DNA of 64,000 bases. Source: Flavobacteriales bacterium (GTDB lineage Bacteria > Bacteroidota > Bacteroidia > Flavobacteriales > Flavobacteriaceae). Positions 8,124 through 17,136 of this stretch are shown piece by piece. The notes beneath the pieces were generated by a model. It was not told where the DNA came from, made no database searches, and worked only from the letters and a program-made list of their open reading frames with translations. The stretch lies in NCBI GenBank assembly GCA_018335925.1, contig JAGXRF010000017.1, positions 155,857 to 219,856 of the forward strand, in the 5' to 3' direction. A program made the position numbers and the translations under genes. Position 1 is the first letter of the stretch, and each line of letters opens with the position of its first letter.

Positions 8124-9419
8124 TTATCCACCGAAGTCGTCAAAACGAATATTTTCTGGTGGGATTCCGAAGTCTTCACCCATTTTCTGAACAGCTTTGT
8201 TCATCATTGGTGGACCACAGAAGTACAATTCGATATCTTCCGGAGCATCGTGTTTCGATAAGTAATTATCAATTACACAGTTGTGGATAAAACCAACAAA
8301 ACCATCTCCTTCGCCATCTAAACCATCTTTTACTTTCCAATTATCTTCTGGTAATGGTTCAGACAATGCCATGTAGAATTTAAAGTTAGGGAAATCTTTC
8401 TCTAAAGCTCTAAAATGGTCAACATAGAATAATTCTCTTTTAGAACGACCTCCATACCAATAAGTAACCTTTCTTCCTGTTTTTACCGTACGGAACAAAT
8501 GGTATAAGTGCGAACGCATTGGAGCCATACCGGCACCACCACCAACATATAACATTTCTGCATCACTCTCATTGATAAAGAATTCTCCATAAGGACCTGA
8601 CACAACCACATCATCACCAGCTTTTCTGGAGAAAATATAAGAAGACGCAACACCTGGATTTACATTCATCCATCCGTTTTTAGCTCTGTCCCAAGGTGGG
8701 GTAGCTACACGAACGTTCAACATAATTTTTCTTCCTTCTGCAGGGTAAGAAGCCATTGAATATGCTCTTTCCACAGTCTCCGGGTTTTTCATTACCAAAC
8801 TCCACAATTGGAATTTATCCCATTCAGCTTTGAACTTTTCAGGTTCTCCTGGATGTTCTTCAGGGTGAGCAGTAATGTCGATATCGGCATATTTAACTTC
8901 ACATTTTGGAATTTCTATTTGGATGTAACCACCAGCCTCGTAGTGCATGTCCTCAGGCAATTCCACAATAAATTCTTTAATAAAAGAGGCTACGTTATAG
9001 TTAGAATAAACTTTAGCATTGAATTTTTTAATTCCGAATACTTCTTCCGGAACTTCAATTACCATGTTATTTTTTACTTTGACCTGACAACCTAATCTCC
9101 ATCCTTCTGCAATTTCTTTTCTGGTAAAATGAGGTTCTTCAGTTGGTAAAATAGATCCACCCCCATCTAACACTTTACATTTACACTGTATACAAGTTCC
9201 ACCACCACCACAAGCAGATGGCAAAAAGATTTTGCTATTTCCAAGGGTAGAAAGTAAAGTAGAACCAGATCCTACTTCAATTTCGTTTTCCCCATTAATT
9301 TTAATTTTTACTGGTCCAGAAGGCATTAATTTAGCTTTGGCTCCTAATAACATAGAAACCAATAAAAAAATCACTACTAAAAAAACAACCACACTGGCAA
9401 TTACTACGATAGTATTCAT
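8124..9419 (-). CDS. nqrF: Na+-NQR subunit F (NADH dehydrogenase flavoprotein)
   Basis: 431 residues. The electron-entry subunit oxidises NADH and passes electrons through FAD and a 2Fe-2S cluster into the Na+ pump. An N-terminal transmembrane helix (about residues 4-26) anchors it. The ferredoxin-like domain has cysteines 70, 76, 79 and 111 ([10 protein letters not shown], then LGCQ), matching the spacing known for this subunit. The FAD-binding RAYSMASYP motif, the NAD-binding [14 protein letters not shown] segment and the C-terminal [12 protein letters not shown] block follow. It is the last gene of the operon, 19 bases after nqrE. Confidence 0.97.
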   Translation of the reverse strand: MNTIVVIASVVVFLVVIFLLVSMLLGAKAKLMPSGPVKIKINGENEIEVGSGSTLLSTLGNSKIFLPSACGGGGTCIQCKCKVLDGGGSILPTEEPHFTRKEIAEGWRLGCQVKVKNNMVIEVPEEVFGIKKFNAKVYSNYNVASFIKEFIVELPEDMHYEAGGYIQIEIPKCEVKYADIDITAHPEEHPGEPEKFKAEWDKFQLWSLVMKNPETVERAYSMASYPAEGRKIMLNVRVATPPWDRAKNGWMNVNPGVASSYIFSRKAGDDVVVSGPYGEFFINESDAEMLYVGGGAGMAPMRSHLYHLFRTVKTGRKVTYWYGGRSKRELFYVDHFRALEKDFPNFKFYMALSEPLPEDNWKVKDGLDGEGDGFVGFIHNCVIDNYLSKHDAPEDIELYFCGPPMMNKAVQKMGEDFGIPPENIRFDDFGG

Positions 9420-9438
9420 ACGTTAATTGTAAAGAAGA

Positions 9439-10056
9439 TTAAATTTTAATACCCATAAAGCTCATGAAAGCAATTGCCATCAATCCTGTAATAAGGAAGG
9501 TAATACCCAAACCTCTTAATGGAGCAGGTACATGAGAGTAAGCGATTTTTTCGCGAATAGCTGCAATTGCTAAAATGGCTAGAAACCATCCAATACCAGA
9601 ACCTAATCCGTAAGTTGCTGCTTCTACTACAGTTCCAAAGTCTTTTTGCTGCATAAACAATGCTCCTCCTAAGATGGCACAGTTAACAGCAATTAATGGT
9701 AAGAAAATACCCAAAGCACCATACAATGCCGGAGCAAATTTTTCTACAATCATTTCTACTAATTGCACCATAGAAGCAATCACGGCAATAAACATGATAA
9801 AGCTTAAGAAACTCAAATCAATTGAAGCATATTCTTCTCCTAACCATGCCAATGCTCCTGCTTTCAATAAATAATTATCTAATAAATAGTTGATAGGAAC
9901 AGTAATAGACAAAACGAAAACAACTGCTAACCCTAAACCAACTGCAGTTTTTACTGTTTTTGAAACCGCTAAATAAGAACACATCCCCAAGAAGTATGCG
10001 AAAATCATATTTTCGATGAAGATGCTTTTGACAAATAAACTTGCTAAATCTTGCAT
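9439..10056 (-). CDS. nqrE: Na+-NQR subunit E
   Basis: 205 residues and about six transmembrane helices. One of the two antiparallel membrane subunits (with NqrD) at the centre of the pump. Characteristic segments are the N-terminal [24 protein letters not shown] and [15 protein letters not shown], each carrying a cysteine at the position that binds the intramembrane Fe-S centre in the known structure. It lies between nqrD and nqrF with short gaps (19 and 19 bases). Confidence 0.96.
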   Translation of the reverse strand: MQDLASLFVKSIFIENMIFAYFLGMCSYLAVSKTVKTAVGLGLAVVFVLSITVPINYLLDNYLLKAGALAWLGEEYASIDLSFLSFIMFIAVIASMVQLVEMIVEKFAPALYGALGIFLPLIAVNCAILGGALFMQQKDFGTVVEAATYGLGSGIGWFLAILAIAAIREKIAYSHVPAPLRGLGITFLITGLMAIAFMSFMGIKI

Positions 10057-10075
10057 AAAATTTCAGTTTTAAGGA

Positions 10076-10723
10076 TTAGTGCTTTTCGATTAATTTGGTG
10101 TTTTTGGTTCTTTGTAACCAAATTAACACAGCTACTACAATCAATGCCATTGGTGACAATAACATCAAACCGTTATTTTCGTAACCTGCTTCGTAAAAAG
10201 ATGGAGGAATGATTTGAGCTCCCATTAACTTGCCTGAGCCTAATAACTCACGAATAATGGCAACAATAATCAAAATGATTCCGTATCCGAAAGCGTTTCC
10301 GATACCATCTAAGAAGGACCTCCACACCCCATTACCTAAAGCAAAAGCTTCTAATCGGCCCATTACGATACAGTTGGTAATAATCAAACCAACAAAAACC
10401 GATAATTGTTTGCTAACATCATAGGCAAAAGCTTTCAATACTTGGTCTACTAAAATTACCAATGAAGCAATAATCACTAACTGAACGATGATACGAATAC
10501 GATTAGGAATTAAATTTCTAATCATAGAGGTCACCACATTACTTGCACCCATTACAGCCATTACGGAAATTGCCATTACAATAGCAGGTTTTAACTGCAC
10601 GGTAATTGCCAATGCCGAACAAATACCCAATACTTGCACAGTAATAGGGTTGTTGTCGTTAAACGGATCTGTCAAAAGGGCTTTATTTCTTTTGGAGAAC
10701 AAAGGTTCTTTTTCTGCTGACAT
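10076..10723 (-). CDS. nqrD: Na+-NQR subunit D
   Basis: 215 residues with about six membrane helices, paralogous to NqrE. Visible are [15 protein letters not shown] (cysteine in the first half) and [20 protein letters not shown] (cysteine in the second half), the pair that would supply two ligands of the iron centre shared with NqrE. The N-terminus [25 protein letters not shown] is polar and precedes the first helix. It is followed by nqrE after 19 bases and preceded by nqrC after 4 bases. Confidence 0.96.
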   Translation of the reverse strand: MSAEKEPLFSKRNKALLTDPFNDNNPITVQVLGICSALAITVQLKPAIVMAISVMAVMGASNVVTSMIRNLIPNRIRIIVQLVIIASLVILVDQVLKAFAYDVSKQLSVFVGLIITNCIVMGRLEAFALGNGVWRSFLDGIGNAFGYGIILIIVAIIRELLGSGKLMGAQIIPPSFYEAGYENNGLMLLSPMALIVVAVLIWLQRTKNTKLIEKH

Positions 10724-10727
10724 AATA

Positions 10728-11459
10728 TTAATTGTTTAGAGCTAGTTGAGATTTTTGATTTTTAAGAAAATTCTTGTAGTGTGCCAAACGTTCTACAAAC
10801 ATGTTGGTAACACCATCTCCGGTAATGGTAGCACCAGAAATTGCATCTACTTTGTTATCTTCTTTATCATCACCACCGGTATATCCTTTGGCCACGGTTA
10901 CCCCAACCAATTCTCCGTTGGCATCAAAAATCTTTTCATTGATAAATCTTTCCTGAAACCAAGCTTGGGTAATTTCTGCACCTAAACCAGGAGTCTCTCC
11001 TTTGTGGTCAAAAACTACACCTTTAATAGTGTTCATGTCTTCATCCAAAGAAATGTATCCCCAAATAGCATCCCATAAACCGGAACCTCTTAAAGGAATG
11101 ATATAGAATTTTTTCCCTCCATTGTTTGCAACAAACAATGGAAATTTTTGCTCGGTTACTTTCTTTTTCAACTCATTTTTTAAATCCACGTTAAATGCAC
11201 CGTCTCTATCTTCGGTAGCAGTTCCGTCAGGATTTACTAAAAATGCTTGTTGAATTACTTCGTCGTATTTGGCTTGAGCTTCCTCTCTGGTAATATCAGT
11301 GATTCCCACTGTAGCCAAAATATTTTGCATCTTTTCGTTCTTGATGTTTACATCTTGCATAGGCTTTAAAGAAGTAGCAGCAATGGCCAACAAAGCTCCT
11401 ACTATAATTACCATTACAGCTGCAAACAAAAAGGTATAGGCATTACTTTCTTTGTTCAT
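10728..11459 (-). CDS. nqrC: Na+-NQR subunit C (covalent FMN)
   Basis: 243 residues. One N-terminal transmembrane helix (about residues 8-30), then a periplasmic FMN-binding domain. The FMN attachment motif DAISGAT is at residues 205-211, making Thr211 the likely site modified by ApbE. Other family segments: [20 protein letters not shown] and [14 protein letters not shown]. Gaps to neighbours are 2 and 4 bases, which implies strong translational coupling inside the operon. Confidence 0.97.
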   Translation of the reverse strand: MNKESNAYTFLFAAVMVIIVGALLAIAATSLKPMQDVNIKNEKMQNILATVGITDITREEAQAKYDEVIQQAFLVNPDGTATEDRDGAFNVDLKNELKKKVTEQKFPLFVANNGGKKFYIIPLRGSGLWDAIWGYISLDEDMNTIKGVVFDHKGETPGLGAEITQAWFQERFINEKIFDANGELVGVTVAKGYTGGDDKEDNKVDAISGATITGDGVTNMFVERLAHYKNFLKNQKSQLALNN

Positions 11460-11461
11460 GA

Positions 11462-12613
11462 TTAGGCAGTTTTAAGTTTAGCTACACGTTTTTTACGTTT
11501 GGATATGTTGGCTTGTACCACATAATGATCGATGGTAGGAGCAAAAACATTTAACAATAAAATTGCCAACATTACTCCTTCTGGATAAGCTGGGTTGAAT
11601 ACTCTAATTAAAATACTGAACAACCCTATCAAGAAACCGTAAATCCATTTACCACGCTCGGTTTGAGCAGCAGAAACCGGGTCGGTAGCCATAAATACAA
11701 TACCAAAAGCCAATCCACCTACCAATAAATGGTTCATACCAAACTGCATCAATGCATTAGCTCCCCATAATTCAAACAAATAAGCAGTAAATGCAGCACC
11801 TAAGAATCCGCTGAAGATAATTTTCCAACTACCTACTCCTGTTAATATCAAAATAGCTGCACCAACTAAAATCCATAAGGTAGATGTTTCAGAAATAGAT
11901 CCGGGAATGCTACCTGCAAACATGCTCCAAGCTTCAAAGCCAGCTTCTTTACCAGCAGCTAATTTCCCTAAAATAGTTTCTCCTGAAATACCATCCACTT
12001 TCATGGCATCTGAAACCCATACTTTGTCACCCGACATGTAAGTTGGGTAAGCAAAAAATGCAAATGCTCTTGCAGTTAAAGCAGGGTTTAAAATATTCAT
12101 TCCGGTACCTCCAAAAGCTTCTTTACCAAGTATAACAGCAAATACAACGGAAATAGCCAACATCCATAATGGCAAGTCCACAGGCATGATCATCGGAATC
12201 AACATCCCGGTAACCAAATAACCTTCATTAACTTCGTGTCCTCTTTTAATAGCAAAGTAAAACTCAATAGCCAAACCTACACCATAAGATACGGCAATTA
12301 TTGGAAGTACTTTCCATAAACCATGAGAAAACACATTCCAAAAACTCATATCAGAGCCATCTATTTGAATAAAGTGTTGGTACCCGGTATTGTAAATTCC
12401 GAAGAATAAAGCTGGCAATAATGCCAAGATTACCGTTACCATGGTTCGTTTCAAATCTACCGCATCACGAATATGAGCACCGTGTTTGGTGGTGTGATTT
12501 GGCACAAACAAAAAGGTATCAAAAGCGTTGATGGCTGGGGCAAATTGTTCTAATTTTTGTCCTTTGCCAAAGGGCTTTTTTAATTCATCTAATTTTTCGC
12601 GTAAAAATTTCAT
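11462..12613 (-). CDS. nqrB: Na+-NQR subunit B (covalent FMN, ion pathway)
   Basis: 383 residues, about ten membrane helices. It carries the second covalent FMN and, in the known enzyme, riboflavin and the Na+ pathway. Family blocks are GKEAFGGTGMNILNPALTARAFAFFAYP, SIPGSISETSTLWILVGA, FMATDPVSAAQTERGKWIYG and RVFNPAYPEGVMLAIL. The FMN-site motif reads DGISGET (residues 207-213) instead of the usual D-x-x-(S/T)-G-A-T: the acceptor Thr213 is kept but Ala is replaced by Glu. Whether this is normal for the lineage is not known to me. ApbE is encoded downstream of the operon. Confidence 0.97.
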   Translation of the reverse strand: MKFLREKLDELKKPFGKGQKLEQFAPAINAFDTFLFVPNHTTKHGAHIRDAVDLKRTMVTVILALLPALFFGIYNTGYQHFIQIDGSDMSFWNVFSHGLWKVLPIIAVSYGVGLAIEFYFAIKRGHEVNEGYLVTGMLIPMIMPVDLPLWMLAISVVFAVILGKEAFGGTGMNILNPALTARAFAFFAYPTYMSGDKVWVSDAMKVDGISGETILGKLAAGKEAGFEAWSMFAGSIPGSISETSTLWILVGAAILILTGVGSWKIIFSGFLGAAFTAYLFELWGANALMQFGMNHLLVGGLAFGIVFMATDPVSAAQTERGKWIYGFLIGLFSILIRVFNPAYPEGVMLAILLLNVFAPTIDHYVVQANISKRKKRVAKLKTA

Positions 12614-12633
12614 ATCACTATAGCAATTTTTTG

Positions 12634-13983
12634 TTATCCTACTTCTTTAATCATCAAATCCAATGCTTCTCTAATAATTGCCTGAGCTTCTAATTTAGAA
12701 GTATTGGTATAATCGATTAAGGCAAAATCTTCTGGGGCAACTTCGTAAATACCCAAATTTTCCATCTTTTCGATATCGTGTGTAATACAAGCCTTTAATA
12801 GCTGCATTGGAAAAATATCCATTGGCATTACTTGTTCCATTTCACCGGTTACTACCAATGCTCTTTCTTCTCCGTTTAAATTGGTATCAGGAACATATTT
12901 TTTACCTGGCATTAACCATGATAAAGCAGTACGTTGCATACTGTGCTTGCTTGGCCCAGCAAAAGGCAACCAACCAAACATGCGATATTCGTTACCTTCT
13001 TTAATTACCGAAACAGTATTTGCGTAAAAACCTAAGTTACCACCAATATGTGATTTGGTACCAGTCAAAACATCTCCAGAAATGATTCTTACTTCTCCAG
13101 CATTGATTTTTCCGTCAACCAATTTGGCAACTTCACTGCCAATGGTAATGTTGTAATATTGTGGATTTTTTACTTCTGCACCAGCCAAAGCAATGGTTTT
13201 GGTTGGGACAAAAGTTCCGGTTTGGAAAAATGTTCCTATGATTGCTACATCTTGAGGAGCAACTACCCAAACTTTTTCTCCTTGGTTGATAGGATCTATT
13301 TTATTGATTTGTACCCCAACGTTTCCAGCTGGGTGTGGTCCGGTTACTTTGTGTAATTCTACATTTTTAGTGTTGCTAAAAATAGAATTTCCTTTTCCGG
13401 TTACAGACAAATGTACTTTTCCTTTGGTTAATTTTGCCAATGCATTAACTCCAGCTTGAAAAGCTTCTAATTTATCTTGCATCACAAATTCTACATCTGA
13501 AGATAGCGGTGCAGAACTGTATGCTGAAATAAAAATAGCTTTTGGAGTGTCTGCAGAATGAGCAATCACATCATATGGCCTTTGTTTGATAAATGGCCAA
13601 CATCCAGATGCTAACAACAAAGTTTTTACCTCTTCACCACTCATGGCTTCAACGTTTTTAACTTCGTGCTTTACAGGAGTGTCCTGAGCATCTGCTTGAA
13701 TTCTAATTTCTAAAATCACACGTTTTTCTCCTCTTACGATTTCGGTAATAGTACCGTTAACCGGAGAAACAAACATGACTTTTTCATCTGATTTGGAATA
13801 AAAAATAGGTTCTCCCGCTTTAACAGAAGCTCCTTCTTTTAAAATTAATTTTGGAGTAACCCCATGAAAATCAGAAGGCTTGATCACAAAAGAAGACGAT
13901 CTTGCTACTTCAGAAATTTGTTTTTGTGCCTCCCCAACCAAATTCAGATGCAGACCTTTGGTAATTTTAATGTCTTTGGACAT
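12634..13983 (-). CDS. nqrA: Na+-NQR subunit A
   Basis: 449 residues, soluble cytoplasmic subunit that helps form the quinone-binding region. Recognised by the start KDIKITKGLHLNLVGEAQKQ, the biotinyl-like FYSKSDEKVMFVSPVNGTITEIVRGEKR segment, RPYDVIAHSADTPKAIFISAYSSAPL, and GPHPAGNVGVQINKIDPINQGEKVWVV. It is first in the operon; nqrB follows after 20 bases. A complete promoter lies upstream (14025-14057). Confidence 0.97.
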   Translation of the reverse strand: MSKDIKITKGLHLNLVGEAQKQISEVARSSSFVIKPSDFHGVTPKLILKEGASVKAGEPIFYSKSDEKVMFVSPVNGTITEIVRGEKRVILEIRIQADAQDTPVKHEVKNVEAMSGEEVKTLLLASGCWPFIKQRPYDVIAHSADTPKAIFISAYSSAPLSSDVEFVMQDKLEAFQAGVNALAKLTKGKVHLSVTGKGNSIFSNTKNVELHKVTGPHPAGNVGVQINKIDPINQGEKVWVVAPQDVAIIGTFFQTGTFVPTKTIALAGAEVKNPQYYNITIGSEVAKLVDGKINAGEVRIISGDVLTGTKSHIGGNLGFYANTVSVIKEGNEYRMFGWLPFAGPSKHSMQRTALSWLMPGKKYVPDTNLNGEERALVVTGEMEQVMPMDIFPMQLLKACITHDIEKMENLGIYEVAPEDFALIDYTNTSKLEAQAIIREALDLMIKEVG

Positions 13984-14024
13984 AAGAATGGGTATAAATT
14001 AAAACTAGTTTTCAAAAATTGGTG

Positions 14025-14057
14025 CAAATTTAATTATTAATAATAGACTTTCTCAAA
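14025..14057 (-). promoter_or_regulatory. Promoter of the nqr operon
   Basis: On the minus strand TTTG (14054-14057) and TAAATTTG (14025-14032) are separated by 21 bases, matching the Bacteroidota -33/-7 arrangement. The leader to the nqrA ATG at 13983 is about 35 bases. Confidence 0.75.
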
Positions 14058-14186
14058 CCTATTAACATTTGTCTTTAACATTTTAAGTTAATTTAAAATG
14101 ATTCTAAATAATAAAAATCGATTTGTCATAAAAAGCATTGTTTGGTCTAAAATTTGTTAAATTAGCAGATTGATAAATGTAAGATT

Positions 14187-15443
14187 ATGCAAAAAATATA
14201 CACCATTTGGCTTTTACTATTTGGTATTTCAGTTTGGAGTCAAGTAGAAGAGGAAGTTAATCCTCCTTACCATATCAAATCTGTAGCATTTCAACAAAAC
14301 GGACAAAACGTAGTACCATTTTTTAAATTAGGTGACCCATTTCAATTGGTGTTTGACGATTTATATGGAGACGAATCGAATTACTACTATACCATTACCC
14401 ATTGCAATTATAACTGGACCAAATCGGTTTTGATGATCAATGAATACTTAAACGGTTTAGACAACCAATTGATTATTGATTATGAAAACTCATTTAACAC
14501 CTTACAAACCTATTCGCATTACCGATTGACTTTTCCGAATAGATTTACCAAGGCTTTAAAAGTAAGCGGAAACTATGTTTTGAAAATTTTTAACTCCAAG
14601 CAAGAATTAGTGTTTTCCAGAAAGTTTATTGTATATGAGGATTTGGTAAATGTGCCATTGCAAGTACGCGTTCCGAGAGAAGTAGTTTTGATGGATCGCA
14701 AACACAATTTAGATTTTAGCATTACTCCCAGAAATATCGTTTTTCAAGATCCCATCAAAAACGTGCAAGTGGCTATTTACCAAAATGGAATTTGGGAAAC
14801 AGAAATCAGAAACATCAAACCAATGTTTACTACTGGAAATTCGTTAATTTATAGATACGACAAAGAAACCCAATATTGGGCTGGAAACGAATTTTTATTT
14901 TTTGACAACAAAGACATACGAAATGCTGCAAACAATGTAAGAAGAATTTCTGCTACCAAAGATGGCTTATACAACACCTTTTTGTTCACAAGCCAACCAA
15001 GAGCAAACCAACCTTATACTTTTTTCCCGGATGTGAATGGTAATTTTCAACCCAGAAACATCAATACTCGCGAAAACGACAATACAGAAGCCGATTATAG
15101 CTGGGTATATTTTAGTTTAAATGCTCCATTAATAGATAGTAAAAGTAAAGTATTTATCACTGGTATGTTTAACAATTACGCACGAAGTGCGGAGTTTGAA
15201 ATGGAATACAATGCCAAAACTGGTTTGTTTGAAAAGGCTTTGATGATGAAACAAGGTTTTACCAATTTTCAGTATACCGTAGTAGATAAAAAAGGAAAAA
15301 TAGATTGGGAAAATGCCATGGATGGCAACTTTTTTCAAACGGAAAACAACTATAGCATTTTTGTTTACTACCGAGCAAACAACGATCGATTTGATCGAGT
15401 AATTGGCAAAGGAAGTGCAAGTTCGGTAGATATAATTCGATAA
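14187..15443 (+). CDS. Type IX secretion system Plug protein (DUF5103)
   Basis: 418 residues with a signal peptide (MQKIYTIWLLLFGISVWSQ). It matches the DUF5103 family as I recall it: YHIKSVAFQQNGQNVVPFFKLGDPFQLVFDDL, the YYYTITHCNYNW segment, the central beta-domain with LDFSITPRNIVFQDP, and the C-terminal SWVYFSLNAPLIDSKSKVFITGMFNNY domain that looks like an early-set/glycogen-debranching-type beta sandwich. In Flavobacterium the family member called Plug closes the periplasmic side of the SprA outer-membrane translocon. It starts an apparent operon with DUF3667 (3-base gap) and apaG (4-base gap). Consistent with T9SS cargo at 55949-60103. Confidence 0.88.
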   Translation: MQKIYTIWLLLFGISVWSQVEEEVNPPYHIKSVAFQQNGQNVVPFFKLGDPFQLVFDDLYGDESNYYYTITHCNYNWTKSVLMINEYLNGLDNQLIIDYENSFNTLQTYSHYRLTFPNRFTKALKVSGNYVLKIFNSKQELVFSRKFIVYEDLVNVPLQVRVPREVVLMDRKHNLDFSITPRNIVFQDPIKNVQVAIYQNGIWETEIRNIKPMFTTGNSLIYRYDKETQYWAGNEFLFFDNKDIRNAANNVRRISATKDGLYNTFLFTSQPRANQPYTFFPDVNGNFQPRNINTRENDNTEADYSWVYFSLNAPLIDSKSKVFITGMFNNYARSAEFEMEYNAKTGLFEKALMMKQGFTNFQYTVVDKKGKIDWENAMDGNFFQTENNYSIFVYYRANNDRFDRVIGKGSASSVDIIR

Positions 15444-15446
15444 AAA

Positions 15447-16565
15447 ATGACCCAATACCGTGGCACTAAATGTTTAAATTGTGAGCATCCGTTAGATGTT
15501 TCTGATAAATATTGTTGTAATTGTGGACAAAAAAATACCACCAAAAGACTGTCGGTTAAAGACTTTTTTCATGAATTTTTATCTAACTTTTATGCTTATG
15601 ATTCTAAAGTAAAGAATACTATTTTTTCACTTTTCACTAAACCCGGTCATGGAGCCTTAGAGTTTATACAAGGAAAAAGGGCTAGCTATGCCAATCCATT
15701 TCGATTTTATTTAAGTGTTTCTTTGGTATACTTTATTATTGTTGGATTTTATGATAAAGTAAATAAACTTTCGGATCCAGAAGAAATTGTTTCAGAAAAA
15801 GAAGCCAGATCAAGAGATTCCATAGCACAAGTTGCTGTTTTAGACAGTATTAAAAAAGCTTATGACAACAATCCAAATGCCCAAAAAATTTTTCCTTCCC
15901 CTGAAAAATTGGTGGAAATAAAAGTAGATACGGTAAATGTTTCGCAAAAAAAGGATACCGTTAACAAACTATATTACCAACAAGACTTACACAGTTTTGG
16001 CTTTTTGGAGCGAACCATCTACAAAACAGAATCTATGTACGAATTAGTGGAAAAAAACGAACAAATCACTCCAAAAAAATTGATAGATTCTTTGCAATAT
16101 GAACCCAGTTTTTTCAACTATTTTTTGGCAAGAAAAACAGTTCAAATAGAAGAAATTTTTGGCAGCTCTAAAGAAGAGGCCAAGCACAAAGTAGGTCAAT
16201 ATTTTATGGAAAAATTTCCATTCATTTTGTTTGTCTCCTTGCCATTTTTAACTATCGCATTTTATTTAATATACTACCGTCAACACAAAACATATGCAGA
16301 ACACATGGTTTTGACTTTTCAAATCATGTCGTTTGTGTTCTTATTACTATTGTTGTTATTTTTTTTAGAGTCTTTTTTCTCCATTTCCTTACACGCTTGG
16401 CTTGGTCTTTTACTTTTGCATTACGTATATAAATCGCTTAGAAATTTTTACCAACAAGGTCGTTTTAAAACAATAATAAAAATTGGAATCTTAACCATAC
16501 TTTTATCGTTTGTAACTTCTTTAACAGGATTGATGATGTTGCTATTTGCATTTTTATTATATTAG
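15447..16565 (+). CDS. DUF3667 zinc-ribbon membrane protein
   Basis: 372 residues. The N-terminus has a zinc ribbon (CLNCEHPL then CCNCGQKN, two CxxC-like knuckles), followed by the DUF3667 core SVKDFFHEFLSNFYAYDSKVKNTIF and LFTKPGHGALEFIQGKRASYANPFRFYLSVSL, with the first membrane segment there. A polar, charged central region of about 150 residues then leads to three or four C-terminal membrane helices (about residues 250-372). Function is unknown for the family. Its tight placement between Plug and apaG suggests coexpression with the T9SS component. Confidence 0.85.
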   Translation: MTQYRGTKCLNCEHPLDVSDKYCCNCGQKNTTKRLSVKDFFHEFLSNFYAYDSKVKNTIFSLFTKPGHGALEFIQGKRASYANPFRFYLSVSLVYFIIVGFYDKVNKLSDPEEIVSEKEARSRDSIAQVAVLDSIKKAYDNNPNAQKIFPSPEKLVEIKVDTVNVSQKKDTVNKLYYQQDLHSFGFLERTIYKTESMYELVEKNEQITPKKLIDSLQYEPSFFNYFLARKTVQIEEIFGSSKEEAKHKVGQYFMEKFPFILFVSLPFLTIAFYLIYYRQHKTYAEHMVLTFQIMSFVFLLLLLLFFLESFFSISLHAWLGLLLLHYVYKSLRNFYQQGRFKTIIKIGILTILLSFVTSLTGLMMLLFAFLLY

Positions 16566-16569
16566 CACC

Positions 16570-16956
16570 ATGATTTCTCAAGTAACCTGTGGCATAAAAA
16601 TTTCTGTAAAGACAAGTTTTGAAGGAACTTACTTCAAAAACTACCGCTTGCATTTTGCATTTAGTTACCAAATCACTATTGAAAATCAAGGAAAAGACTC
16701 TGTTCAATTACAATCCAGGCATTGGGAAATTTTTGATGCCTTAAACCATCCGGAAATTGTGGATGGTGAAGGTGTAGTTGGCAAAAAACCAACTTTAAAA
16801 CCTGGTGAAACACACACCTATTCTTCTGGCTGTTTGCTAGCTTCACCTCACGGGAGTATGCGAGGTTTTTTCAACATGATTAATTTTAGCAACTCAAAAA
16901 ACTTTAGAGTAATTATTCCAAGTTTCAAATTACATGCTCCTTTTGCTTTGAATTAG
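16570..16956 (+). CDS. apaG: ApaG (Co2+/Mg2+ efflux-associated) protein
   Basis: 128 residues from ATG 16570 (MISQVTCGIKISVKTSFEG), four bases after the DUF3667 stop. The earlier in-frame start at 16546 would lie inside DUF3667. A single fibronectin-III-like beta sandwich: FAFSYQITIENQGKDSVQLQSRHWEIFDA, the VVGKKPTLKPGETHTYSSGC stretch and GSMRGFFNM, all conserved in ApaG. The family binds pyrophosphate-like ligands in some members and its E. coli relative affects divalent-metal resistance; the exact role is unsettled. Confidence 0.95.
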   Translation: MISQVTCGIKISVKTSFEGTYFKNYRLHFAFSYQITIENQGKDSVQLQSRHWEIFDALNHPEIVDGEGVVGKKPTLKPGETHTYSSGCLLASPHGSMRGFFNMINFSNSKNFRVIIPSFKLHAPFALN

Positions 16957-17041
16957 TGTTTTGAATTCAAAGTAATTTTTTCTTTCACATTTAAAGTAAA
17001 TAAGTATATACAATTACCAAATAAGTATCCCGTTTTTTATC

Positions 17042-17049
17042 TATTTTTG
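17042..17049 (+). promoter_or_regulatory. -7 promoter element for pruA
   Basis: TATTTTTG, exact TAnnTTTG, about 88 bases before the pruA ATG. This would give a leader of roughly 80 bases; nothing structured is obvious in it. Confidence 0.45.
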
Positions 17050-17136
17050 TGGTTAATTACAAAATTTGATGGTTTTGTCGTAAAAACCGCAAAAATCTCA
17101 TTTTACAACTAATGTTTAACTACAAAATACACCAAC

